Assembly: GCA_030837825.1 (NCBI GenBank)
Contig: JAUQYB010000143.1
Coordinates: 1 to 9,766 of the forward strand
DNA: 9,766 nucleotides
From: Albidovulum sp.
GTDB taxonomy: Bacteria > Pseudomonadota > Alphaproteobacteria > Rhodobacterales > Rhodobacteraceae
Direction: 5' to 3'
The position numbers and the translations under genes are program-made. The notes beneath the pieces are model-generated. The model was not told the DNA's origin and did no database searches. It worked only from the letters and a program-made list of their open reading frames with translations. Shown here piece after piece: positions 1 to 5,889 of this stretch. Each line of letters opens with the position of its first letter. Position 1 is the first letter of the stretch.

Positions 1-1
1 C

Positions 2-142
2 GAGATGGTGATGCCGGGCGACAACCTGAAGTTCGAGGTGGAACTGATCGCGCCGATCGCGATGGAGGAAAAGCTCCGCTTCGCCATCCGCGAAGGCGGC
101 CGCACCGTCGGCGCCGGTGTGGTGTCGAAAATCCTGAAGTAG
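2..142 (+). CDS. tuf: Elongation factor Tu, C-terminal fragment (5' end outside window)
   Basis: The first 46 codons visible are the end of EF-Tu domain 3, the beta-barrel of the GTPase that delivers aminoacyl-tRNA to the ribosome. The segment contains the conserved MPGDN stretch, the acidic and aromatic stretch around KFEVELI, the [12 protein letters not shown] motif and the terminal KIL-K, followed by TAG. This is the canonical EF-Tu C terminus with no damage in the visible part. The rest of the gene lies upstream of the window. A strong GC hairpin follows 25 bases after the stop. In related alphaproteobacteria a tuf copy lies just before trnW, secE and nusG, which are found about 4 kb and 8 kb further on here. 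The family is recognised with high certainty; which tuf copy it is cannot be told from this fragment. Confidence 0.97.
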   Translation, partial: EMVMPGDNLKFEVELIAPIAMEEKLRFAIREGGRTVGAGVVSKILK

Positions 143-167
143 GACCGGGGCACGGGTTACGGAACGA

Positions 168-191
168 CGGGCCGCCCGCAGGGGCGGCCCG
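168..191 (+). terminator. Hairpin after tuf, probable transcription terminator
   Basis: A perfect 10-bp inverted repeat (168-177 with 182-191) closes a 4-base GCAG loop, 25 bases after the tuf stop. It is followed only by a weak T-run (GTTTC near 197-201), as is common in GC-rich alphaproteobacteria. Its position and strength fit a terminator or 3'-end stabilising hairpin for tuf mRNA. The function is inferred from position. Confidence 0.6.
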
Positions 192-212
192 CTCACGTTT
201 CGGGCGGCGGCG

Positions 213-241
213 TTGACGATTCGGGCGAAGCCGCCCAAACT
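213..241 (+). promoter_or_regulatory. Weak candidate promoter for the RHH gene
   Basis: TTGACG at 213-218 is a good -35 element, and 17 bases later CAAACT (236-241) is a poor -10 element. A start near 248 would leave a leader of about 28 bases before the ATG at 276. Only the -35 half is convincing. The TTG of this -35 is also the nearest in-frame alternative start of the RHH reading frame, which suggests it is promoter rather than coding sequence. Confidence 0.25.
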
Positions 242-275
242 CCCCCTCGCACAGTCATGCTGGGGAGGGCGGACC

Positions 276-581
276 ATGTGCCAGATCTTCGCGGGCCAGA
301 ACCCGGCCCGCTACGATTCCGAAACCCGGCGGCTCAGGCTCAACGGCCAGAGCACGTCGATCCGGCTCGAACGCGCCTTCTGGCGCATCCTCGACGACAT
401 CGCCGCGCGCGAGGGGCTTTCGACCCCCGCGTTCATCTCGAAACTGCATTCCGAGGTGCTTGAGTTGCGCGGCGAGGCGCCGAACTTCACCTCGCTTCTG
501 CGCTGCGCCTGCACGCTCCACCTCGGCGACGAGGAACACGGCGAAGACGGCGGGGCCGCCGCGCGCATCGCCGCCGAATAG
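276..581 (+). CDS. Small ribbon-helix-helix domain protein (RHH_4-like)
   Basis: This 101-residue protein resembles the short RHH_4-type ribbon-helix-helix proteins common in Rhodobacterales. A basic beta-strand with R and S/T residues ([15 protein letters not shown], about residues 19-33) precedes two predicted helices ([13 protein letters not shown] and [15 protein letters not shown]), the layout of a dimeric DNA-binding fold. A CAC pair in [10 protein letters not shown] lies nearer the C terminus, which is acidic then Ala-rich and probably disordered. The ATG at 276 was chosen because GGGAGGG at 264-270 is a good ribosome-binding site and the family pattern starts at MCQIFAG. An upstream in-frame TTG at 213 would add 21 unlike residues. 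The gene is flanked by the tuf hairpin and by a nested inverted repeat that could be its own operator. DNA targets are unknown; regulatory function is inferred from the fold. Confidence 0.85.
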   Translation: MCQIFAGQNPARYDSETRRLRLNGQSTSIRLERAFWRILDDIAAREGLSTPAFISKLHSEVLELRGEAPNFTSLLRCACTLHLGDEEHGEDGGAAARIAAE

Positions 582-586
582 GCGGA

Positions 587-628
587 AATTCCGGCTGTAG
601 TATCGGGTTACTACCCCCGGCCGGAATT
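587..628 (+). promoter_or_regulatory. Nested inverted repeat between RHH gene and gloA (operator or terminator hairpin)
   Basis: Two perfect inverted repeats are nested. The outer arms AATTCCGGC (587-595) and GCCGGAATT (620-628) are 9 bp. The inner arms GTAGTA (597-602) and TACTAC (609-614) are 6 bp around a 6-base centre. The internal loop is asymmetric (one base on the left, five on the right). As RNA it would fold into a two-storey hairpin; as DNA the inner repeat is a plausible dimer-binding operator. There is no T-run after it, so a simple intrinsic terminator is less likely. It starts 6 bases after the RHH stop and ends 42 bases before the gloA start. Confidence 0.5.
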
Positions 629-670
629 GGTCATCTAGCCTTACCAAAATCGCCCGGATTTGGAGGTGGA

Positions 671-1066
671 ATGGCCAAGGCAATTCATACGATGATCCGC
701 GTGCTCGACGAGGCGCGGTCGGTCGATTTCTACGCCCGCGCCTTCGGGCTCGGGGTCGCCGACCGGCTCGATTTCGAGAGCTTCACCCTGGTCTACCTCT
801 CGAACCCGGAATCGACCTTCGAGCTTGAGCTCACCGTCAACAAGGGCCGCACCGAGCCCTACGATCTCGGCGACGGCTACGGCCACCTCGCCGTCTCGGT
901 CGCCGACGTGGCGGCCGAACACGCGCGGCTGACCGCCGGGGGCCTCGCCCCCCGCAAGCTCGTCGACTTCCGGCACGGCGATCGGCTGGTGGCGCGGTTC
1001 TTCTTCATCGCGGATCCCGACGGCTACCAGATCGAGGTTCTCGAACGCGGCGGGCGCTTTCTCTAG
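671..1066 (+). CDS. gloA: Glyoxalase I-like VOC enzyme (lactoylglutathione lyase)
   Basis: This 131-residue single-domain VOC protein matches glyoxalase I over its whole length. Glyoxalase I converts the hemithioacetal of methylglyoxal and glutathione to S-lactoylglutathione in the cytoplasm. All four metal ligands known for the E. coli enzyme can be placed: His6 (HTMIRV), Glu53 (ELT), His72 (YGHLAVSV) and Glu122 (YQIEVLE). The IADPDGYQIE signature closes the second beta-alpha-beta-beta-beta module. The start is supported by GGAGGTGG at 661-668, just before the ATG. It is 31 bases upstream of the Tat-signal subunit gene on the same strand and is probably co-transcribed with the dehydrogenase. 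That could link aldehyde detoxification to sugar oxidation, but this link is inference. GloA is the best name; a related VOC lyase cannot be fully excluded. Confidence 0.9.
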   Translation: MAKAIHTMIRVLDEARSVDFYARAFGLGVADRLDFESFTLVYLSNPESTFELELTVNKGRTEPYDLGDGYGHLAVSVADVAAEHARLTAGGLAPRKLVDFRHGDRLVARFFFIADPDGYQIEVLERGGRFL

Positions 1067-1097
1067 CGTCCGGTTCTGATCTCAAGGGAGGAGAGAC

Positions 1098-1619
1098 ATG
1101 ACTGCAAACGAACGGAAGGGCCTGACCCGCCGCGCACTGCTCGCGCGTTCGGTCGCAGCCGGCGCGCTTGCCGTGACCGGCGCCGGCTTCATCGCCGCGC
1201 CCGATGCCGCCTGGGCGCTCGAGGTCAGCGTCATCAGCGAGCACGAGATGGCGACGCTTCTCCAGATGGCGCGCGACATCTATCCGCATGACCGGCTGGC
1301 CGACCAGTACTACGCCGTCGCCGTCAAGGGCTACGACGCCGAGGACAGGAAGGCGATGGTGGCCGAGGGGGTGGCCGCGCTCGATGCCGCGGCACAGGCC
1401 GCCGGCCAGGCCGACTATGTCTCGACGGGATGGGAGGAGGACCGGGTGAAACTTCTCCAGGCGATGGAGGACACGCCCTTCTTCCAGACCGTGCGGGGCG
1501 GGCTGGTGACCGGGCTCTACAACCAGAAGGAGGTCTGGCCGCTCTTCGGCTACGAGGGCGAGAGCTTCTCCAAGGGCGGCTACATCGCTCGCGGCTTCGA
1601 CGACATCAACTGGCTCTGA
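1098..1619 (+). CDS. Tat-signal small subunit of GMC dehydrogenase (gluconate 2-dehydrogenase subunit 3 type)
   Basis: The 173-residue protein begins with a Tat signal: twin arginines at 11-12 (LTRRALLARS), a hydrophobic stretch at about 19-34, and a likely AWA cleavage site after Ala40. The mature part is a small helical domain ending in the conserved pattern WPLFGYEG, GGYIARGFDDINWL, as in the small (gamma or 'subunit 3') partner of membrane gluconate, sorbitol and FAD-glucose dehydrogenases. In those systems the small subunit carries the folded flavin subunit through the Tat pathway by hitch-hiking. The GMC protein encoded 13 bases downstream has no signal of its own, which fits that model. 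AAGGGAGGAGA at 1084-1094 is a strong ribosome-binding site for the ATG at 1098. The family call is confident; the substrate is not given by this subunit. Confidence 0.88.
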   Translation: MTANERKGLTRRALLARSVAAGALAVTGAGFIAAPDAAWALEVSVISEHEMATLLQMARDIYPHDRLADQYYAVAVKGYDAEDRKAMVAEGVAALDAAAQAAGQADYVSTGWEEDRVKLLQAMEDTPFFQTVRGGLVTGLYNQKEVWPLFGYEGESFSKGGYIARGFDDINWL

Positions 1620-1632
1620 CCGGGGGGACATC

Positions 1633-3201
1633 ATGGTCGCGAAATTCGATCTGAACGACGACACCGTGGTCGTCATCATCGGCACCGGCGCGGGCGGCGG
1701 GGTGCTGGCCAACGAACTGGCGCAGAAGGGTGTCAAGGTGGTGGCCCTCGAAGCGGGCGGGCGCTACCTGCCCGAGGACTACATCAACGACGAATGGGAA
1801 AGCTTCGGCCAGCTCGCCTGGGTCGATCCGCGCACCACGAGCGGCGACTGGCGCGTCGCCAAGGACTTCTCGGGTCTTCCGGCCTGGATCGTCAAGGCGG
1901 TGGGCGGCACCTCGATCCACTGGGCCGGCGCCTCGCTGCGCTTCCAGGACCACGAATGGAAGGCCCGGACGAACTATGGCGAGGTCGCCGGCGCGAGCCT
2001 CCTCGACTGGCCGATCGACGCGGCGGAAATGGCGCCGTGGTACGACAAGGCCGAGGAGAAGCTTCAGGTCACCCGCACCGGCGGCCGCGCCGGCCTTCCC
2101 GGCAACAACAACTTCAAGGTGCTGGAGAAGGGGGCGCTCGCGCTCGGCTACAAGGAAGTCCACACCGGCAACATGGCGATCAACTCGGCCGAATATGACG
2201 GCCGCCAGTCCTGCCAGCAGACCGGCTTCTGCTTCCAGGGCTGCAAGTGGGGCGCCAAGTGGTCGGCCGCCTATACCGACATCCCGCGCGGCGAGGCGAC
2301 CGGCAACCTCGAGGTGCGCGACCGCGCCCACGCGGCGCGGATCCTGCACGACGACGCCGGCAAGGTGACCGGCGTCGAATACTTCGACAAGGACGGCGCC
2401 TTGCAGATGCAGAAGGCGCGGATCGTCTGCGTCGCCGGCAACTCGTTCGAAAGCCCCCGGCTCCTGCTCAACTCGGCGTCGTCGAAGTTCCCGAACGGGC
2501 TGGCCAATTCCTCCGACCAGGTCGGCCGCAACTACATGCGCCACACCACCGGGTCGGTCTACGCCGTCTTCGACAAGCCGGTCAGGATGTGGCGCGGCAC
2601 GACGATGGCCGGGATCGTGCGGGACGAGGCGCGCCACGATCCGTCGCGCGGCTTCGTCGGCGGCTACGAGCTTGAGACCCTGTCGCTCGGCATCCCCTTC
2701 ATGGCCGCCTTCCTCAATCCCGGCGGCTGGGGGCGCAGCTTCACCACCGCGCTCGACGCCTACGAGAACATGGCCGGCATGTGGATCGTCGGCGAGGACA
2801 TGCCGCAGGCCGAAAACCGCGTCACGCTGTCGGAGACCCGGGACCAGTTCGGCCTGCCGGTGGCGAACGTCAACTTCTCCGACCATCCGAACGACATCGC
2901 GATGCGCAACCACGCCTATGCGCAGGGCGAGGCGATCTACAAGGCGGTGGGCGCCACCCGCACCTTCCCGACGCCGCCCTATCCCTCGACCCACAACCTC
3001 GGCACCAACCGCATGTCGGAAAAGCCCGAGGACGGCGTGGTGAACAAGCACGGTCAAAGCCACGACATCGCCAACCTCTTCATCTCCGACGGCAGCCAGT
3101 TCACCACCGGTGCGGCGGAAAACCCGACGCTGACCATCGTCGCGCTGGCGATCCGCCAGGCCGACCACATCGCCGCGGAAATGGCGGCAGGCACGATCTG
3201 A
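1633..3201 (+). CDS. GMC-family FAD-dependent dehydrogenase, [3Fe-4S]-type catalytic subunit
   Basis: The 522-residue flavoprotein opens with the FAD-binding GTGAGGG loop (Gly17, Gly19, Gly22) and an acidic Glu40 at the end of the second strand (VVALEAGG). A middle stretch has C194-x5-C200-x3-C204, the spacing known for the [3Fe-4S] cluster of the Burkholderia cepacia FAD-glucose dehydrogenase. The C-terminal GMC domain shows HNLGTNRM (His454, the usual catalytic base) and ENPTLTI (Asn497). It would oxidise a sugar, polyol or aldonate in the periplasm and pass electrons through the cluster to a cytochrome or quinone. It lacks a signal peptide and probably leaves the cell with the Tat partner encoded just upstream. 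A G-run at 1621-1627 precedes the ATG. The usual cytochrome c subunit gene is absent downstream. Gluconate, sorbitol, glucose or 2-ketogluconate could be the substrate; sequence alone does not decide. Confidence 0.92.
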   Translation: MVAKFDLNDDTVVVIIGTGAGGGVLANELAQKGVKVVALEAGGRYLPEDYINDEWESFGQLAWVDPRTTSGDWRVAKDFSGLPAWIVKAVGGTSIHWAGASLRFQDHEWKARTNYGEVAGASLLDWPIDAAEMAPWYDKAEEKLQVTRTGGRAGLPGNNNFKVLEKGALALGYKEVHTGNMAINSAEYDGRQSCQQTGFCFQGCKWGAKWSAAYTDIPRGEATGNLEVRDRAHAARILHDDAGKVTGVEYFDKDGALQMQKARIVCVAGNSFESPRLLLNSASSKFPNGLANSSDQVGRNYMRHTTGSVYAVFDKPVRMWRGTTMAGIVRDEARHDPSRGFVGGYELETLSLGIPFMAAFLNPGGWGRSFTTALDAYENMAGMWIVGEDMPQAENRVTLSETRDQFGLPVANVNFSDHPNDIAMRNHAYAQGEAIYKAVGATRTFPTPPYPSTHNLGTNRMSEKPEDGVVNKHGQSHDIANLFISDGSQFTTGAAENPTLTIVALAIRQADHIAAEMAAGTI

Positions 3202-3208
3202 ACCCGGC

Positions 3209-3242
3209 CCGCCGGGCGCGTCCCTCGGGGCGCATCCGGCGG
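3209..3242 (+). terminator. GC hairpin after the dehydrogenase gene, possible terminator
   Basis: Arms CCGCCGG (3209-3215) and CCGGCGG (3236-3242) pair perfectly. Further pairing inside (GCG 3216-3218 with CGC 3231-3233, and CCC with GGG around a short loop) makes one long bulged hairpin starting 8 bases after the GMC stop. There is no T-run. It probably ends or stabilises the gloA-dehydrogenase mRNA. Confidence 0.4.
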
Positions 3243-3262
3243 CCGTCACGCCCCCCGCGCCT

Positions 3263-3303
3263 TGACCGGGCCCCGCCCTGACCGGGCCCGCGCTTTGACC
3301 CGG
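3263..3303 (+). repeat. Three short TGACC(G/C)GG direct repeats
   Basis: TGACC occurs at 3263, 3279 and 3296, each followed by GGG or CGG. The first two copies are identical for 10 bases (TGACCGGGCC). Spacing is 16 and 17 bases. This could be low-complexity GC drift or a small set of binding sites in the leader of the acetyltransferase gene; the rest of the 3202-3403 spacer shows only the hairpin and the mini-ORF. Confidence 0.35.
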
Positions 3304-3346
3304 AGGCATCCTTCTGCCAGGAAAGGCCATCCCGGGGGAGGCAATC

Positions 3347-3367
3347 ATGGACCTGCACCGCTTCTGA
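3347..3367 (+). CDS. Six-codon mini-ORF (MDLHRF), possible leader peptide
   Basis: An ATG at 3347 is preceded by a strong GGGGGAG ribosome-binding site (3334-3340) at the usual 6-base distance and encodes only MDLHRF before TGA. It ends 36 bases before the acetyltransferase start. The combination of a good ribosome-binding site, a very short frame and position in a leader is what translated leader peptides look like. No run of one regulatory amino acid is present, so the signal it would sense is not apparent. It may be chance in GC-rich DNA. Confidence 0.3.
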   Translation: MDLHRF

Positions 3368-3403
3368 CCCCGCTCCTTGCCGCGATTTCAGAAAGGATGC
3401 CCC

Positions 3404-4057
3404 ATGCCCCGCCTTCCCGACGCAACCGCGCGTCATCCGCTGGTCTTTCCCGACGGCACCGTCCACCGCCAGCTCGTCAACCTCGCCGCCGTCATCGACC
3501 ACCCGAACTGGCAGGTCGGCCGCCACGCCTATGCCAACGATTTCGACCCACCCGAGGACTGGGCGGCGCGGCTCGCGCCCTATCTCTACGCCGGCGCCTC
3601 CGAGCGCCTCGTCCTCGGCCCCTTCTGCCAGGTCGCGCATGGCGCGCGGTTCATCACCGCCTCGGCCAATCATCCGATGGACGGGCTCACGACCTATCCG
3701 TTCTCGATCTTCGACCGCGACGCGATCGCGCTTTACCGTGGCGGCTTCACCGGCCTGCCCGACACCGTCATCGGCCCGGACTGCTGGATCGGCCACGGCG
3801 CGCTGATCCTTCCCGGCGCGCGGCTCGGCGCCGGCGTGATCGTCGGCGCCGGGGCGGTGGTTTCGGGCACGGTTCCGCCCTACGCGGTCGTCGCCGGCAA
3901 CCCCGCCCGCATCCTCCGCCGCCGCTTCGCCGAAGCCGAGGTCGGGATGCTTCTCGACCTCGCCTGGTGGGACTGGCCCGACGACGCCCTCGCCGCCGCG
4001 ATGCCGCACCTCGCCGCCGGCGACATCGCCGCCCTCGCCCGCCAAAAGCCCGCTTGA
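3404..4057 (+). CDS. Hexapeptide-repeat O-acetyltransferase (CatB/XAT-related)
   Basis: This 217-residue left-handed beta-helix acyltransferase resembles the CatB/Vat xenobiotic acetyltransferase group, which moves acetyl from acetyl-CoA to a hydroxyl. The histidine in ASANHPMDG (His90) matches the catalytic position of that group. An insert around TTYPFSIF follows, then hexapeptide repeats through IGPDCWIGHGALILPGA, LGAGVIVGAGAVV and YAVVAGNPARIL, the typical end of the helix. The C-terminal helix contains an aromatic WWDWPDD patch common in the family. GAAAGGA at 3391-3397 supports the ATG at 3404; the in-frame TTG at 3377 has no such site. Its neighbours do not reveal a substrate. Many chromosomal members act on cell-surface sugars or unknown metabolites, so a resistance role should not be assumed. 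The gene ends 38 bases before tRNA-Trp. Confidence 0.85.
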   Translation: MPRLPDATARHPLVFPDGTVHRQLVNLAAVIDHPNWQVGRHAYANDFDPPEDWAARLAPYLYAGASERLVLGPFCQVAHGARFITASANHPMDGLTTYPFSIFDRDAIALYRGGFTGLPDTVIGPDCWIGHGALILPGARLGAGVIVGAGAVVSGTVPPYAVVAGNPARILRRRFAEAEVGMLLDLAWWDWPDDALAAAMPHLAAGDIAALARQKPA

Positions 4058-4082
4058 TTTCGCCCGGCGGGTGGCTTAGGTG
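4054..4082 (+). promoter_or_regulatory. Candidate promoter for tRNA-Trp
   Basis: TTGATT (4054-4059) overlaps the acetyltransferase stop codon. Seventeen bases later lies TAGGTG (4077-4082), a weak -10 element. Transcription would start near 4089, a few bases before the mature tRNA end at 4096. The -35 and the spacing match the two promoter-like sequences before secE and nusG. Confidence 0.4.
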
Positions 4083-4095
4083 ACAGGCCGGCCAC

Positions 4096-4171
4096 AGGGG
4101 TATAGCTCAGCTGGTAGAGCGACGGTCTCCAAAACCGTAGGTCGCGGGTTCGAGCCCTGCTGCCCCTGCCA
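4096..4171 (+). tRNA. trnW: tRNA-Trp (anticodon CCA)
   Basis: The 76 bases fold as a complete cloverleaf. The acceptor AGGGGTA (4096-4102) pairs with TGCCCCT (4161-4167, one G-T pair). The D stem is GCTC/GAGC, the anticodon stem ACGGT/ACCGT closes loop CTCCAAA with anticodon CCA at 4129-4131, and the T arm contains GGTTCGAGCC. The discriminator base is G at 4168, and CCA (4169-4171) is encoded in the DNA. It decodes UGG as tryptophan. In related genomes it sits directly before secE; here the permease and the restriction-modification gene separate them by 4 kb. The minus-strand permease gene converges on it with only 11 bases between. Confidence 0.97.
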
Positions 4172-4182
4172 TCCTCCCCCCC

Positions 4183-5091
4183 TCACGGCTGCTCGAAGTC
4201 GCGTGGCAGCGCCGCGCCCGCCTCGCGTTCGCGCATCGAGATGTAGACGGCGCTGGCGATCAGGATGCCGACGCCGGCGAAGGTCCAGCCGTCGGGGAAG
4301 TCGCCGAAGAACCACCAGCCGACGGCGGTCGCCATGATCATCTCGGTATAGGCGAGCGGCGCCAGCAGCGAGGCCTCGCAGTGGTCGTAGGCCCGCACGA
4401 TCAGGAAATGCCCGCCGGTGGCGATCATGCCCAGCATGAGAAACAGCCCCCATTCCACCGGCTCCGGCGCCTGCCAGACCGGCCAGACCGCCGCGGTGGC
4501 GATGCCGGCGCCCAGAAGGCTGGTGTGGAACGTCGTCACCATCGCATGGCTCCGCCCCGAGATGCGCCGCGTCATCAGCATGTAGAGCGCGAGCGACAGC
4601 CCCGCCATGAGCGCCAGCGCCATTCCGGCGCTGACGGCCTGGAACCCGGGCCGGATGATCACCATCGTGCCGGCGAAGCCCGCCGCCACCGCCGCCCAGC
4701 GCCGCGGGCCGACATGTTCGCCGAGGACGAAGGGCGACAGCGCGGTGACGATCAGCGGCTGCACGAAGAACAGCGCCAGCGCATCGGCGATGGGAAGCGT
4801 CTTCAGCGACCAGAAGAACGAGAAGGTGGCGGCGATCAGCAGACCCGCGCGGACGAGGTGCAGCGCCGGCCGGTCCGGGAGGAGCGCCCCCGCGCCGCCG
4901 ATCCGCAGCACGAAGGGCAGCGTCAGCACCGCGCCGAAGATCATCCGCGCCCAGACCGCCTGCATCACCGGCAGCCCGCGCTGGCCGAGGTGCTTGGCCA
5001 CCACGTCGAGGAACGGCAGGAGCGCCATCGCCCCGAGCATCAGCGCCACCCCGGTCAGCGTCCGGCCGCGGCCGGGTATCGTCGGGGGCAT
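4183..5091 (-). CDS. EamA/DMT-superfamily permease
   Basis: The 302-residue membrane protein has about ten hydrophobic segments in two repeated five-helix halves, the EamA (drug/metabolite transporter) architecture. The first half runs from GVALMLGAMALLPFLDVVAK to GTMVIIRPGF, whose IIRPG ending is typical of a first EamA repeat. The second half runs from GMALALMAGLSLALYMLM to GILIASAVYISMRE and contains PLAYTEMIMATAVGWWFFGDFP. Such proteins usually export metabolites; the substrate here is unknown. The start at 5091 has an AGGAG site (plus-strand CTCCT at 5097-5101) just upstream. The frame stays open far beyond that start, antisense to the next gene, but that part is not protein-like. A weak promoter match (minus-strand TTGCCG at 5149-5144, TACCAA at 5126-5121, 17 bases apart) lies in the divergent gap. 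It converges on tRNA-Trp. Confidence 0.9.
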   Translation of the reverse strand: MPPTIPGRGRTLTGVALMLGAMALLPFLDVVAKHLGQRGLPVMQAVWARMIFGAVLTLPFVLRIGGAGALLPDRPALHLVRAGLLIAATFSFFWSLKTLPIADALALFFVQPLIVTALSPFVLGEHVGPRRWAAVAAGFAGTMVIIRPGFQAVSAGMALALMAGLSLALYMLMTRRISGRSHAMVTTFHTSLLGAGIATAAVWPVWQAPEPVEWGLFLMLGMIATGGHFLIVRAYDHCEASLLAPLAYTEMIMATAVGWWFFGDFPDGWTFAGVGILIASAVYISMREREAGAALPRDFEQP

Positions 5092-5196
5092 CGCCACTCC
5101 TCGCGCCAGGGTCACGCGCGTTGGTAGGCCGGGGCGCGGCCGGCGGCAAGGGGCTGCCCCCTTCCCAAATCGCGCTGCCGCTGCCACAACTTCGCC

Positions 5197-5727
5197 ATGC
5201 GACTGAGCTGGAACGAAATCCGCGCCCGTGCTGCCGCCTTCGCCCTCGACCATGCGGACGATCGGCACGAACGAAGCGACACCCAGACCTTCTGGAACGA
5301 CTTCTTCCAGACCATCTTCGACGTGCCCCGCCGGCGGGTCGCGGTCTACGAACGCGCGGTCGACCGGCTGAACCGCGCCAGGGGGCGCATCGACCTCTTC
5401 TGGCCGGGCGAGCTGGTCGTCGAGCAGAAGTCGCTTGGCCGCGATCTCTTCGGGGCCGAACAGCAGGCGCTCGACTACCTCCACGGCCTTTCCGAAGCGG
5501 AAATGCCCAAGCGCGTGCTGACCTGCGATTTCCGCACCTTCCGCCTTTTCGACCTCGACACGCGCGAAACCCATTCCTTCCTGCTTCAGGACCTGCCGAA
5601 GAACATCGAGCGTTTCGCCTTCGTCCTCGGCCGGCAGGTCCGCCGCTTCAAGGATCAGGATCCGGTCAACATCCGCGCGGCGGAACTGGTCGGCCACCTC
5701 CATGACCTCATCGAGGCCTCGGGCTAA
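5197..5727 (+). CDS. N-terminal nuclease fragment of the MmeI-like enzyme
   Basis: If translated from the ATG at 5197 up to the TAA, this gives 176 residues comprising the whole PD-(D/E)xK-type nuclease domain. The proposed catalytic residues Asp66, Glu76 and Lys78 (RIDLFWPGELVVEQKS) are intact, as is the early FWNDFF stretch seen in the family. The break falls where the nuclease domain ends and the helical spacer begins. MmeI-type nucleases are thought to need the rest of the chain to bind DNA and the cofactor S-adenosylmethionine, so this fragment alone is probably inactive; that is inference from the family. A 6-bp hairpin (5148-5163) lies in the upstream gap, and no good promoter was seen. 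Confidence 0.6.
   Translation: MRLSWNEIRARAAAFALDHADDRHERSDTQTFWNDFFQTIFDVPRRRVAVYERAVDRLNRARGRIDLFWPGELVVEQKSLGRDLFGAEQQALDYLHGLSEAEMPKRVLTCDFRTFRLFDLDTRETHSFLLQDLPKNIERFAFVLGRQVRRFKDQDPVNIRAAELVGHLHDLIEASG
5725..5727 (+). other. In-frame premature stop (TAA) in the MmeI-like gene
   Basis: Codons read GCC TCG GGC TAA ACC GGC CAC CGG. The homologous protein reading continues immediately after the stop in the same frame (TGHRLEVFLVR). A Tyr codon (TAC or TAT) is expected here, one base from TAA. No frameshift is needed on either side. Confidence 0.85.
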
Positions 5728-5889
5728 ACCGGCCACCGGCTCGAGGTCTTCCTCGTCCGCATCGTCTTCTGCCTCTTCGCCGACGACACCGGCATCTTCG
5801 AGCCGCGCGACATCCTGTGGGACCTGCTGGAATCGCGCACCCGCCCCGACGGCTCCGACACCGGCGCGCTGCTGGCGCAACTCTTCGAC

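Noticed and set aside
213..275. N-terminal extension of the RHH protein from a TTG start
   Set aside because: No ribosome-binding site precedes the TTG, the added residues do not look like the family, and a good site precedes the ATG at 276.
1606..3348. Minus-strand frame of 580 codons opposite the GMC dehydrogenase
   Set aside because: It is a shadow of a strongly supported gene, with low-complexity R/G/V/D composition and no recognisable motif.
3404..4057. Acetyltransferase as an antibiotic-resistance gene
   Set aside because: The fold is shared with chloramphenicol and streptogramin acetyltransferases, but the context is chromosomal with no mobile element, and many such enzymes act on other substrates.
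4159..5161. Possible attachment-site duplication of the tRNA-Trp 3' end (GCTGCCCC at 4159 and 5153)
   Set aside because: The match is only eight bases of GC-rich sequence, no integrase gene is present, and the second copy does not extend the tRNA end.
5148..5163. 6-bp hairpin AAGGGG/CCCCTT upstream of the MmeI-like gene as a regulatory element
   Set aside because: It is short, in a GC-rich gap, and not clearly placed over a ribosome-binding site or promoter.
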